Part shown: positions 47,101 to 62,100 of the stretch, one piece after another
Position numbering within the stretch: position 1 is the stretch's first letter
Layout: every line of letters starts with the position of its first letter
DNA from: Juglans regia
Taxonomy: Eukaryota; Streptophyta; Magnoliopsida; Fagales; Juglandaceae
Assembly (NCBI RefSeq): GCF_001411555.2
Contig: NC_049914.1
Coordinates: 10,182,273-10,246,272 of the forward strand
DNA: 64,000 bases
Direction: 5' to 3'
Made by a program: the position numbers and the translations under genes
The notes under the pieces: generated by a model
Told to the model about the DNA's origin: nothing
Databases searched by the model: none
What the model saw: the letters and a program-made list of their open reading frames with translations, nothing else

Positions 47101-50100
47101 AGCTGAAAGTGGTTCTGATAACCAGGAGTATGTTCCTACAAAATCTAAGAAAAGCCAGAGGAAAGGCAAGGATTCATCTTCCTTACCAGTATCAGATTCA
47201 AAACCAGGTGCTAAGAAAGAATCAGTTAAGATAAAAGAGGAAAATCTCAGCGTTCCTTCAGAAGAATGGGTAATGCACAAGATTATGACACTGGTTCCTG
47301 ATTTTGAAGAACAAGGTCTATTAATTCTGACTTTAGTTCTGTTTAATGGTGCCAATCAAAAAATAAAGTTCTGTTTAATGCTAAATATCGAAAGAATGTT
47401 GCATCTATTTCATACTCAATTTTGACATATGCAATGGCCTGATTTTGTAGGTATAGATGATATCGAAATAATTCTCAGACCTTTAGCAAACCATTTAAGA
47501 CCCATGTTAATCAACTCATGGAAGGAAAGAAGGAAGTCATTATTTACAGAAAACGCGGAAAGATTGAAACGCTTGCTCGATAATTTACAAAGAAAACTCG
47601 ATGAGGTTAGTGCAGATACAATGGATGTTTTAATGCATTCATTGTATCAGCTCTCTGGTATTTTAACTTTTCTATAAGGTACTTGTTTAGTTTGTTGTGC
47701 TGCATAACCTGTATGTATGTGTTTAGCTTGTTGTTCAAGAAATATGAATTCGTAACAGTTCTGAATTATAAACTGTCTCATTGTATTTATTGTTTCTGGC
47801 AGTCTTTCTTAAACATGCAGCTATATGAAAAAGCTTTAGATTTGTTTGAAGATGATCAATCAACTTCGGTAAGCTTTTTTCATAATGATCTACATTTTTA
47901 AAATGTTACTTCTTTTTATAAGTATTTGTAACATTTTTAACATGCTAATTTTTGTTATGAAATGTGTAGAAGAATACTAATTTATAATAACAGGTTATTT
48001 TGCACCGGCATTTATTAAGAACAACAGCCGCTCCCATTGTGGATACACTCTTACATGACTTGGTACCACTTGCTGAATATTTTGTTCTGAGTTTATAGTT
48101 TACTTCTGTTATGGTTTTATTGACCAAGATATTTGATGAACTGAATGGTTAAATATGGTGATTTTTCTCCAACGTAGGACATCCACAACAAATTGCGGAA
48201 TGGAGTTGAAGTTGAGGAAGCCCGAAATTCAGAATCTGGCTCACTTAGTCCTGGAGAACGAAGTGCTCTTGTACGAAGAAGATCCACTTTCCTGATAAAT
48301 ATTTCTATAATTAGTATTTTAAAATTTCTGTTGCAAATGGTGGATCTTTGGCCTTCGCTCAAATCTGTCATTCTGGAAGAATCTGTATGGTGGTTAAATC
48401 TTTTAATATTCTCCTTTTGGTTTTTGCAGGCAAAGAGCTTTCCAGGATCTCTGTCAAATATGGCTTTTGCGGTGGTTGACGCTTTGGAAGGAAAGGTCTG
48501 TTCTTGTTTGTTAGAAACACAATTGTTTCAACTACTGGAGTCCATTGTCGTACAAATAAATGTTCTGCTTGTTATATTTTAATATTAGTCTGTTTCATTC
48601 CCTTTCTTAACCTGTGTTTTGATTGCAACAATGAATCTATAATTGGTCACAAATTTGAAGAAAAATGCAGTCAAGTTCTGCTTTCATTTCCCTAAAACAT
48701 TTTCTTGAGTTGTTTACACATTCATATTTTATTATAATTTTACACACTAAATTATGCAGTTGGACCCAATCACAATTCGTGGTTTGCTATCTTCTGTAGC
48801 TGTTCCTTATTCTTCTGTTGTAATTTACGTGGAAAAGTTCCCGATTAGTTTAATCTCTGAAGGTTGATCATCAAAGAAAGAAATAATTGGAAATTTGGGA
48901 ATGTTTTGTCTTTTAGAACAACTCTGGTTTGTTTAGTTACACTTCCTTGAGTGTTGGATAATTAATAATGTTGGACATTTCCCCATTTTGCCCTATTTCA
49001 TTTATTTATATTGAACACACAGCTATGATTTAAAAATTGGAATGTTTGATGTGACAGCGGGTAGAAACATTCATGGATGCATTTAGAGCTCTTGTGGAAG
49101 AAAGGTACTTATACATCTTTTATTTTAGTGTCACTATGATTTCCTTATGTGGACTATGGAGCATTCATATTGCATACAATTAGCATTAACATTTGGAGCT
49201 TTATTTTCTCCAGTGGATTAGTCTTGAAAAAGCTTGACAAGAAATTGGAAAGAACACTTCTGCATTCGTATCGCAAGGTAATCGTGCTTTCAGTTCTATA
49301 AGGAAATGCCAAATTTATTAATGTTAATAAATGGGTCAGTTGCAATTTAGGGTCTGTTGTTGGCCAATATGCAAAAACTGATTTTGGAACAATTGTCACA
49401 TTGGAATTTAGCATACGTAGAATCTTTGTGAAACAAATTGATCCAATTTTACTTTTTGCAATGGGTTAACTTCTTTTTTTTTTTGATAAGTAATCAAGAA
49501 GTTTTATTTATAATAATAGGCAAAGCCTAAGTACACAGGGAGTATACATGAGAAAATTATCTCCATTCAATACAAGAGCCTTAGCCCAACAACTCAAGGT
49601 ATTTTTCCAATGGGTTACTAAACACTCATTTTCAACTTTAGTGGGAGGCGGCAGGCCCCACTTCAAATTCACTTTTAGAAAGTAAAACACTGACAAAAGA
49701 ATCCTACTTATTGAATATCTTATGGCTGTAATATGATGAAGATGCTGATATTTCGTGCACCATCAAGTATGGCATTATCTTATTTTACAGTTCACAAAGT
49801 ATGAACCAATTTCAAATTAACTGCATCTTCATCTTGCTCGTGTTATAAACCTAAAACTTTTTAGTAGTTGATAACTTAATAATATTAGGAAACAATCAGC
49901 TAAAGCATACTAGGTACCAGGCTCAATCCACCCCCAACTCCACTCCACCGGTTTTTTTCCCCACCTAATCTCTGGCAAGTAAAACTTTTTGTCAATGACT
50001 GGGACGACAGAGACGCGCGGAACTTTGTCCCAGAGGATAAACTTGTTGATGGGGAACTCAGAATGAGTCTATGATTTTATGGCTTATAGAGCTTATTTCT

Positions 50101-53100
50101 CATGTGCTCTGTGTCATTATTATGTTCAGGATTTAACATCTCAAGTCTCTGTTGAAACTGACCCAGTTTCTCTTCTGCCAAAAGTCATATCTTTGCTATA
50201 TATACAGGTCAGTTAACTTATTTTTATATGTTACTAATCATTTTCTCTGTTACTAACGTTACCTTTCTCTTGAATAGGTTCACCATAAAGCTCTTCAGGC
50301 CCCTGGAAGGGCAATTTCTGTTGCTGTTTCCCGGCTGAAGGTATGATAATATTCATCACAAGAGAAGATGCTTTTATAGTATATTCTTGTCTTTGAGGCG
50401 ACTGCAAACCTTTCATATATATTTTTAGTAACTATCCTTAGGAAGCCTTGAAGAGAAATAAAATGTAACCTTCGCATGAGGAAAACATGGATGGTAGACA
50501 AGCTGAGATGATAGACTTGGTTAAGATGGTCAAAGTGTTGCAAGTATCTGATTAGAAGATCAATGAACTAAAGGTGGTTACTTGAGTTAACAGTGTAGAA
50601 GGAGAAAAAGACTACTGGTACTTATTCTGTGAATGACTTCACTGGATGGCATCCAGCTTATGTGTGATAAGTTGAGATGTCAGAGATGTTAACAAACTGT
50701 AGATAAGATCTGAAAATCTGCCGCTCTCTCATTTTTTGGCTAAAATATGATTGCAGAAGGCGGTGATTCTGGAATATAGAATATAATTGCCATTAATTTG
50801 TAGAGGTTGTGTGGCTATCAGTTCTGGGAGGAAGCGTGCTGCGTAGTTTTTAGGTGTGGATTCTGTTGGCATGTCTTTTTACTGGAATCTTAGGGTCAGC
50901 ACCCGTCTCCTGGATCAATTTGTGAACTTTACTTTGGATTTGGAATTCAGATGTATACATAAGTGGATCGTTCAGCCTATCATTTGTGTCAATGATTTTT
51001 TTTTTTTGGACCAAATAGTACCTCCTGCTCATAAACAAGAGGTGAAATTTGAACTTGTCTTCTATCATGAGTTTTATTTACCTATAAAAATTTATTATTT
51101 AAAAAAATGCAAATGATTTGGTAGCCTGTATTTTTGTGTGGGCTGGGCGTGTACAAGAGAGCCTGTGAAATTGGCTTGTTGTGCAATGTGCGTGGTAGTT
51201 GGCACTGATGAATTTCAATGGCTTTTTCTGCAACATACGATTATTGCTGATGAAGGGCAAAATTTTCCAATCTGTGGTCAGACCGTCGTTTTGGATGGCC
51301 AAGGATACAAGGAGTCTCCCTCTGAGATTTGCAAGGCTCATTTTGATAGCTTCAATAAGGCAGCCACCACTTAACCTATCTTCGGATTATAAGATTTATT
51401 TGTCCATACATGAAGAATCAATTCCCTAGAATTTCTGCACACAGCAGCTGGTACCAAAAATGTTATTGCAGACCACAATATTAATTGACTTTATAGAAGT
51501 CTTGGAAAGGAGGAAAGCAAGAATGGTCAGGTTATGATGTTTTTGGTTTTCCATGCCTGTAGATGCATTCGGTCCAATCTTTTCATTGATTGCCTTGCTC
51601 CTTATCAACCAGATTATATCTATCACAATAGCTGAAATTGGATGGAATGGTTCACTTCTTTCTGGATTACGTTGAGGGTAGGGTTTGGCTTGATGACTAG
51701 CCTAACACACATACTTGAGATTGGCCAACAGCCAGTTTGATTCTTGCAAAAGTGGCTCATGGGTTTCTTCTTTTGTGTTGCATATGGGACTGGCCGATGA
51801 ATGTTCTTCTGGAGAAAAAGAAAAGAATGTTGCAATCTTGCTGTGGGTTGGCATGATATTCTAAGCCACTTTCCGTAGTATATATTTAAGTCTGTCCTGA
51901 ATTCTAGCCTCCCTTAGCATATTTGGTTCATATTGTGTTGGCAGTCCTGATGATATGGTTTGTCGATGGGTGTAGGCTGATTGGACTGAAAATTTTCCCT
52001 GTTTGTGCTTATGTTTTGTGAGTCCTTGAGGAAGATGGATGTTTAGGATGTTGTTGGTATTGTCATGGTCAATCAGACTCTCGGGCATGTTTGGGGGGGC
52101 ATGAGACACAAAATTCTTATCTCATCTCATCTCATCATTACACCTTTTTCAAATCATCATACAAAATATAATAAACTATTCAACTTTTTCAAATCTCAAT
52201 TCAACTTTTTCAATTCCCAAAACAATAATAATATTAAAACATAATATTTTAAACTTTCAAACAAAATACAAAATTTTCATTTCACCCCCTAAACCTGCCG
52301 CACTCCCCAATGTCTAGCGTTGTTTGTGATGGGACCCAAGAATCTTCCCAAGTGCTTATAGAAGAACTGTCTTGACTTGAAGACAAGTACCTTTCGTGAG
52401 GAGATCTCTTATTCTCTTGATGCCCTTCTAAATCCAAAAATTGTGTTGTTTTGTTGGGCTCTTGGAATTGTTTTGTTGGTAGGTTTCTTCCCCTAAGGTT
52501 TGGACTTGTATTCAATTACAGTTTGTTTTTTTTTTTTTTATTAGTAAAAGAAAGATATTATATAAATGAATGAAATAGATATAGTCCTTTTACACAGGAA
52601 GTATACATAAGAACTCCTAACTACATTCTAAAGACGGTAAAATAAAGACAAGAATTCCTGAACATTATCCCCATGTAATACAATAGTGGAAAACCAACAC
52701 ATTAGAGTATGGAGAAAAAAATTCTTCAACTCAATCATTGAGCGTTCCTTATCTTCAAAGCAACGTGCATTCCTTTCCGTCCAAATACACCACATGATAC
52801 ACAACTGAATCATCTTCCATACCGCTACCACTTGATGACTGCCTTGCATGTTTGGCCAACAATCCAACAAATCCACCACCCTCATAGGCATAACCCAAGC
52901 AACATCAACCCTTAGAATGATTTCATCCCACAACTCCCTTGTTAACTCACAGTATAATAATAGATGGTTCACAGATTCTCCATTCTTTTTGCACATGTAA
53001 CATCAATCCAACACTACACAACCTCTCTTTCTCAAATTTTCTGTGGTCAATATCTTCCCAAGAGCAGCACTCCATACAAAAAAAATTACTTTCAAAGGCA

Positions 53101-56100
53101 CACGAGACCTCCAGATACTCTTCTAAGGAAACGGAATACTACCAAGTTGTGTTGTTAAGATGCTGTAATACGCCTTCACTGTACATATATTGTGGTTATT
53201 AAGCCACCACTTCAAACTATCTCGTTGTGCCGTAGGAGTCTCCATCAAATATAATAAGCTGAAAAATTCTGACACTACAGGTAATTCTCAATCATGGAAA
53301 TCCCTAATAAAAGGAACATTCCAGTGCTGCACACCATAAGAGTATACACGCACATCTGCCACTGTAACTTCCTTGTTAACCACAATACGTTATAAGGCTA
53401 GAAAAGCCCTTTCCAATGCATAATCTCCACACTACACATCCCTCCAAAATCTGATACAAGCGCCCTCACCAACTGCAAAGTGTATTTGATTTACAAAACA
53501 TGGATATCCCTTCCTTATATACTTCCATAAACCCACACCATACCTCCCTCTCACTTCCTTAGAGCACCAACCACCCCAATCGACCCCATATCTAGCATCA
53601 ATAGTTTCCTTCCACAATGATCCCCTTTCTAGGTGATATCTCCAGAGCCATTTTCCCAATAAAGCTTTATTAAAACTTCTCAGGTTACACACTCTCAACC
53701 TCCCATTCACAACTGAGGCACATACAGTTTTCCATCTAACAAGATGGAACTTCTCCTCCTCCCCCATGCCTCCCCATAAAAATGCCCTGAAGAGTTTCTC
53801 CATTTTGTTCACCACCCCTACAGGCATAGGAAACAAAGATAGAAAATATGTAGGGAGGTTAATGAGTGTACTCTTGATGAGGGTGAGGCGACCCCCTTTT
53901 GATAGATACACCCGTTTCCAACCAGCCAGCCTTTTCTCTATCTTCTCCACTACTCCATTCCATATAGCTCTATTCTTGTAAGTTGCTCCCAGCGGGAGGC
54001 CCATATATTGTCAAATTGGTCTGAATCCCCTTTTCATAGGGTTTGCTTTCATTATAGAGAAAAGATTTACATATTGATTGCCAGAATTCTAGCACCTAAA
54101 AAACTATACAAGGTAAGGATTTTCAATCTTATTTACAGGCTAATTATCTGCTAAATACAATCTAGATATGAAGGAAAAACATTCCTAAAATAGTTCACAT
54201 CAAATCTCGTAACATCTCCCCTCAAATTGATGCTGGTAGATCAAGAAGCATCAATTTGTCAACCAAGAACTGATGCCGGTGCCGAGAAAGAGCTTTGGTG
54301 AATATATCTGCAGTTTGATGTTCAGTTGAAATGTGAGGAAGAGTAATCACATGTTTGTCAAAGGATTCACGTATGGAATGACAATTGACTTTGATATGTT
54401 TCGTACGCTCATGGAAGACAGGATTAGTCGCAATTTGAATAGCACTGGTATTATCAGCATGAAGAGGAGTAGAATGAAGCTGAGGGAAACCAAGTTCACC
54501 CAATAACCCACGAAGCCATGTGATCTCCGAGCATGCAGAAGACATAGCACAATACTCAGACTCAGTGAAGGACTTGGAAACTCTGTCTTGTTTCTTACTC
54601 TTCCAAGAAATGAGTGCATTGCCTAAAAACATGCACCAGCCAGTAACAAAGCGATGAGTATCTACACATCCGGCCCAATCAATATCACTATACCCCACCA
54701 ACTGTAAGGAAAATTCCTTAGGAAAAAACAACCTGCGTGTAGAGGTACCCTTCAGATATCATATAATGCGGCGGACAACGGCTAAGTGAAGATGTCGAGG
54801 GGCCTGCATAAATTGACTGACTTGCTACACAAAAAAAAATGTCAGGATGAGTAATCGTCAAGTAGTTCAAACTCCCAACGAGTTGCGGATACAAGGATGG
54901 ATCTGATAAGCTCGCCTTCCTCCTGACGAAGCTTAAGATTTACCTCCAAGGGAATAAGAATAGAATTACCCGATTGGAAACCAGCCAATGAAATCACTTC
55001 CTGTGTGTATTTGTGCTGGTGTAATAATGTACCAATCGAAGTAATCTGCACCTCAAGGCCAAGAAAGTATTGCAGGGAACCAAGATCTTTCATGTGAAAA
55101 GAAGTCTTGAGATTCTGTTGTAATTGCTTAATTAACTCAGTATCAAAGCCAGTAATCACAATGTCGTCAATATATACTAGAAGCAATACAATTCCTTCAG
55201 AAGTCTTGCGAAGAAATAGAGAGGAATCAAACTGACTCTTGAGTAAAGTGAAAACCAAGCAGAGTAGAGCGAAATTTATCAAACCATGCACGTGGAGCCT
55301 ATTTCAGTCCATACAAGGATTAGTGTAGCTGACAAACCTCTGAGGAAGGTGTAGCAAACATGCCTGGAGGTGGAGACATATAGATTTCTTCTTTCAAATT
55401 CCCATGTAGAAAAGCATTCTTCACATTCATCTGCCGGATAGACCACCCCTGCGACGCAGCAATGGCCAAGATGGTCCGTACAGTAGTCATTTTAGCAACA
55501 TGGGCAAATGTCTCTTTATAATCAATACCATACTCCTGCCAGTTCCCAAGTTCCACGAGACGGGCCTTATAACTGTCCAGTGAGCCATCAGACCGAAACT
55601 TGACTGAGTATACCCATTTACAACCAATAGGTTTGACACCAGAGGGACAAGTCCCAAGATCCCAAGTGTGATTGTCTTGAAGAGCTTGGATTTCTTCTTG
55701 CATAGCCTGCTGCCAACATACTTGGGTGGCTGCCTGACTATAAAAGTGAGGGACAGAAACAGTGTCGAGAGTGGCAATAAGCGAGGTATGAGGAAAACCA
55801 TAATTATTTGGTGGATGTATAACCCGGGTGGAGTGCCGAGGTATAGGAACTGCAGAATCAGATGACGGAGCAGTGTCTGGAAGAGGCGTTGAAGGAGGAC
55901 GTCTATGATACACCAAACCTTGTTTAAATCGCTCAATAGAAGAAGACACATCATCAAAAGCTGGTAGAAGAGTAATAGGAGAATCATAAATAATCTGAGA
56001 CTGAAAGAAATATTGATTTTCGAAGAAAATCACATTCCGGGAGATTCGGAATTTGTTTGCATGAGCATCATAACAAACAAATCCTTTCTGAGTAGGGCTA

Positions 56101-59100
56101 TATCCCATAAAAGCACACGTGACAGACTGGGCAGCAAGTTTGTGACGATCAACATGTGGCAGATAAACAAAACAAACATACCCAAAAGTATGAAAGGATT
56201 GATACTCAGGAGATATGTCAAATAATCGAAAATATGGAGAATCATAATTTAGAGTGGCAATAGGTAAACGATTGATCAAATAAACAGCAGTCGATAAAGC
56301 TTCTACCCAAAACTTAGATGGTACAGAAGAATCAATCAATAAAGTATGAACATCTAAGAGATGATGATTCTTACGCTCAGCGACTCCATTTTGTTGAGGG
56401 GTATAAGGACAAGAACGCTGGGAAACGATTCCTTTTTGCTGAATATAAGTCTGAAAGGAATGAGACATATATTCCCCCCTGAGTCGGAGCGTAAGATTTT
56501 GATACAAGTACTGAATTGTGTCTCGACAAACGCAACAAATTTTTGAAAAATGGAAAACACATCAGCTTTAGAACGGAGAAAATAAATCCAAGTAAATCGA
56601 CTATAATCATCGATAAACGTCACAAAATAACGATATTGATCATGAGAAACAATAAGACTAATACCCCAAACATCAGTATGCACAATCTCAAAGCAATGAG
56701 AAGCACGACTACCATGCGTAGGAAAAGGTAAAGTTTTACTTTTACTAAGACGACAAGTAGCACAATCAAAAGATACAGGAGAAGAAGAAAATAAATCTTT
56801 ATTGTCCAAAAAATCATGTTTCAAAAGATGAGTCAAGACAACAGAACTAGGATGACTCAATTTCTTATGCCAGACTTCATTATTATTGGCAGTAGCCGTA
56901 CAAGCAAAAGAAACAACATTAGGAATAGAAAACTGTAAAGGAAATAGACGTTCCACTTTAGGCCCCTTCGTGATAACCGTCCCTGACACCTGATCCTGCA
57001 CAAGACAACCACCACGAGAGAAGTGAACATCACAGTTATTATCCACCAATTGTCCAACAAAAATCAAATTGGTAGATAATCTAGGAGAGACAAAAACATT
57101 TCGAAATGAAGAGCCCAAAGTACCAACAGTAATAGGAAGTGTACTACCATGAGCAATCTGAATAGTCTACGTGCCTCCATACTTACGAACACCATGGAGA
57201 CCCGTCGTACTACCAGTCATATGATTTGATGCACCCGAATCAACAATCCAAGAAGAAATGGAGTTAGGATCCGTACCTTGCAGGCCTAAAGCCGTAAAAG
57301 CAGACAAAATCATTTGTTAGACCATGGCAGGTGTGAGAACAGATGAATCAGAGCTTACAATGGAGGGAGCAGAAGAAGACGAGGGCTGAATAGTAGCTTG
57401 AAAAGCTTGGGATTGGCTATTCTGAGGCCGCACTCGACAGTCTTTGATGATATAGCCCTCCTTGCAATAGTTACAAACTTTCTTTGGACAGTTGCGAGCA
57501 ATATGACCGAACTCCTTGCAACTGAAACACTGCAACTTGTTCCTCCCTCTCCCTTGAGCTGCATAGGCTACATTCACAGCCTCAGAAAAGACCTTCTTAG
57601 AAGTCATACCCATCTGAGTGGATAACCGCTGTTCTTCACGCAATAAATCTCCCAAGCAAATATCCAAGGAAGGAACCGGATTACAGTTCAATAAACTGGC
57701 TCGAACAGGCTCAAATTCAGGTCGAACCTTCATAAAAAATTGATCGCGTTGACTCCCAGCATGAACCGCCTGAAGAGTCGCAAGTGCCGCAGTGGGAACC
57801 TTAGCATGGACAATAGTAGAATACTCGCTCCAAAGATTAATAAAACCAGAATAAAATTGCTCAATGGTCAAATTACCTTGGGTGTAATTGCTAATTTCCA
57901 ACTCTAATTGGAATTTCCGAGCACTGTGGTCTTGGTGATAAATATGATGCATGTAGTCCCACGTAGCCTGAGCTGTAGTAAAACAGTGAAGATTGGTAAC
58001 AAGATGGGGCTCAATCGTCCCCAATAGAGAGGAGATCACCTTAGCATCCTTGACCTCCCATTGGGCAAATTCCTTTTCATCAGTGGGAACTCAAACAGAG
58101 CTATCAATATGATTGGATAATTCTCTCCCTTTCAAGAACATTTTAAATTAAAATGCCCATATAGAAAAATTCTTTCCAGTAAATCGTACTATGGTATTTT
58201 CAATAGACATGATGAAAGCCCACTAAAAAAATCAGCCCAAGTAGTTAAAAAAAATAACAGCAAGCCCAAATCAATTCAGTTCCAATTTCAAATGAAAAAG
58301 AGGCCCAAGCATGCAAGACAAATAAGAGAAAAGCCCACGGGCAGACTACATAGGTCCATGAAAGAGTAAAAGAAAAGGTAAACAACCCAGCACAAAGACT
58401 CGACAGACTGATACCTGCCCATCACCCAGCACAGACGGCAACAGACGTCGCCGATCACCTCGCCACCACCACAGAGAGAGCCAACGTGCCCGCAACGACC
58501 CAGCCACCACAAAGCGATCACCGAGAGAGAAAAGACAGCCCAAAACCAGAACAACGGCCACCAAGAGAAGGTTGAACACCACTCAACCACCATAGAAAAC
58601 GTCGAACACCATCCCAGAAAACGTCGAACACCACCACAGAGGAGGTCGACTGCCACAGAACAATAAACCCACAACGTGGTTCACACAGAAAGGATCGACA
58701 CACAAAGAGCAAGATGGAACTTGCTGAAACAGAGGAAAAAAAAAAAAAATCTTCCCGTCGTACATGAAGGATTAAGACCACAAAGATGAATATCAGAGTA
58801 GGGGCTCTGGTACCATGTCAAATTGGTCTGAATCCCCTTTCCATAGGGTTTGCTTTCATTATATAGAAAAGATTTACATAGTGATTGCCAGAATTCTAGC
58901 GCCTAAAAAACTATACAAGGTAAGTATTTCCAATCTTATTTACAGGCTAATTATCTGCTAAATACAATCTAGATATGAAGGAAAAACATTCTTAAAATAG
59001 TACAAATCAAATCCCGTAACAGATATTTCATTGGGAGCGAGGACACCTTACAATCCAAAAGGCTTGCTAAACTTAGGATATTAGAGACCTCACCTACATG

Positions 59101-62100
59101 AACCATCTCAGACTTGCCCAGATTCACTATTAACCCTAACACTGCTTCAAAGCAGAGTAGCATAGCTCGTAAAGTTTGGATCTGGCTACCAGTCGCTTCA
59201 CAAAATACTAACGTGTCATCTGCAAAAAGAAGATGTGAAATGATAATGGAACCACCAGAACCATTGCCCACCTGAAATCCCGATAAGAAACCTCCCCCAA
59301 CAACAGCCTGCACCATCCTACTTAAAGCCTCCATAACTATAACAAGTAGAAGAGGAGATAGAGGATCTCCCTATCACAATCCCCGCGAGCTATCAAAAAA
59401 ACCAGCAGGTGTGCTATTAACCAGAACCGAGTGGTTGAAATACAATGACGCATCCATGCAATCCACCTATCTCCAAAACCAGTTCTCTCAAGCAAATATA
59501 AGAGAAAATCTCATTTCACATGATCATATGCCTTCTCCATGTCAAGCTTGCACAGAACACCTAAACTTCCCTCTCGTAATCTGTAGTCCAAGCACTCATT
59601 TGCAATGAGTACTGAATCAAGAATGAGAATTGGGATGCTAGCAAGCACCTTCGAAATAATCTTGTAGACGCTACTAACCAGACTTATAGGCCGAAAGTCT
59701 TCAATAGATGATGCCCCATGTTTCTTGGGAATGAGAGCAATAAAGGTCGCATTCACTGACTTTTCAAACTTTTGGAAAGAATGAAATTCATTGAAAACCT
59801 ACAAAACATCACCTTTTACTATGTCGCAGCAGGTTTGAAAGAAACCCATCGTAAACCCATCCGGTCCCGATGTTTTATCCTTAGCCATGCCCGAAATGAC
59901 TTTATAAATCTCTTTTTCACCAAAAGGTCTCTCCAACACTTACACTTTGTGGGTCAATTGCCTCAAAATGCAAAGCATCAAGCTTTGGCCTCCAATGAAC
60001 CGATTCTAAAAGAAGGGTCTTATAGTACTGAACTATATGGTTTTCTAGCTCGGGTGGAGAAGATAGTACCTGAGAACCTGATTTAGGAGACTCAATAGCA
60101 TTGTTACGCCTATGTGAATTGGCCATTTTGTGAAAGAACTTTGTACACCTATCACCTTCTTTCACTCAAAGAGCCCTGGATTTTTGATGCCATGAAGTCT
60201 CTTCTAACAACAAAACCCTCTCCAAATTTGCCATAACCATGCCCTTCCTCAATACCACATCTTCCAAATTATCTCCCAAGAACTCTTTCTCTTCTAAGTC
60301 TTGCAGTTCCTCCATCAGTATACCCTTCTGATTGTCGATGTGACCAAACACCTCCAAATTCCACTTCCTCAAGTCTTGTTTAAGAGCCTTCAATTTGCCT
60401 GCAAGAATGTAACTAGGGGTACCAATATACTGATACGAAGACCACCAAGCACGTACCATCTCTACAAACCCATCCGCTGTAATCTACATATTTTCAAACT
60501 TAAAATATCTGCACCCCCTGTGAATACCCCCACAATCCAAAAGGATAGGAAAATGATATGAACTGACTCGAACTAATCGTTTCTGACTTACTTTCAGACA
60601 TTTAGCTTCTCACGAAGGAGATACCAGTAATCTATCTAATCTCGACCAAACCCATCGATTTGACGAAGTTTACTCTCCCCCTGCCAAAGGGAGATCCATG
60701 AGATCTAGATAAAAAATGAACTCATTGAATTCCTCCATAGCCATAGAATGTCGACAATGTCCTGATCGCTCACTAGGAAAGCGAATAGTGTTAAAATCAC
60801 CCCCATGCACCATGGCACATCCCATAAGGAGTATATACGTGCCAACTCCTCCCACAATCCTCTCCTAACCCTATCCACGTTAGGACCATAAGAGCTTGCA
60901 AATGCCCATTCTCATCCATTCACCACATTTTTAAATAGAGTCGCAACCGAAAACTCTCCAATATACTCTTCAATCAACTCAACCATTCTTTTATTCCACA
61001 TAAGTAACACTCCACTTGAGGCTCCCACTAAGGCCAAATAAGTCCAACCCACATAAGGGCACCCCCATAAACTTCTCACAATTTTTCTATTAATCTATCG
61101 CAACTTTGTTTCTTGCAAACACACTACATCCCCCTTCCACAACCGCAATAACGATTTAATACTACTGCGTTTATTGCGATCATTGAGCCCCCGAACATTC
61201 CATGATAGAATCTTAGACTTCATAATAAAACTATGTTGCCCCTCTCTCTCGACCTATCTCTTCCACCACTTCCTTCTTTCACATCATAGTTAACGGAGCA
61301 AGTTAACGTTTTAAGTTTCCTATCGCGTTTTGAAGCTGACTTCGAATGGCTATCCTCAAGAGCTACAAGGAGAGCCTTAAATTGTTCTTCATAGCCTCCA
61401 AACGAAATCCCAATAACAACTTGAATCTCTTCTACTTTCTTGAAACCCACTTTGATGAAACGCTCCCATTATTAGAATTGGGAGGAAGTGTACACAAAGG
61501 AGTTAGACTAGCCCCCTCCTCATCTGCAGGAGTAAAAACAGCCAACTCCGAGCCACACATTGAATCTGGTTCCCCACTGGCAGGGATAGACAAATTTAAC
61601 TTTACAGCCCCATCCCCAACCTTATTCTCTTCAAAAGAGACCATCTTTAGTGATAGAGGGTCTATTGGAGACCCCAGTATAGGGATAGACACAACTGACT
61701 GCACAGGGCTCACCAATGTGCCTTCCATCCCTCCACACGGCAAATACTATGTATTTCCCAAAAACAACCCACGACTCGGCGACGGGAGCTCACCCAAAAA
61801 CCCTTCTTCTACCAGCGAGAGTAACCCAGAAGCTTCATTTGGCCCTTCGACCACAACGCACGGCTGAGTCTGTGCACTCCCCGATGGCAACCCACCTTGC
61901 GATGACGGAGGATCAACCCTCACGTTCTCCACCACAATAAATTCCTTTGCGATCTTGCCATCCTCCAAAACTCTCCGCCTAAAAGACTACTGGCACACCG
62001 TCGAGCTCGACCGCGACCGACGGTTCTTTCTGTGCCGGTGGGAAGATCGGCGCGGCGCTTATCGGCGCCATCAGAGGCTGGCTCGGCACCTGGGCCGATA

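Larger units (their letters stand above)
54009..59021 (-). mobile_element. Ty1/copia LTR retrotransposon, complete but defective, nested in LINE C
   Basis: Two 206-bp LTRs, a primer-binding site, gag, protease, integrase, RT and RNase H in copia order, and a polypurine tract. The total is 5013 bp. Flanking five bases are TATAT (54004-54008) and GATAT (59022-59026), one mismatch. Excising the element and one copy restores the LINE C reverse transcriptase codons across the junction (KYL / GLPLG). The LTRs differ at about 10 of 206 sites by my count, so the insertion is moderately old, and younger than the LINE it sits in. The coding part has several stops and frame shifts. Confidence 0.93.

Noticed and set aside
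58288..58781. Several overlapping minus-strand frames rich in Val, Trp, Cys
   Set aside because: They lie in the copia 5' leader, overlap each other in different frames, and match no Gag or accessory protein I know.
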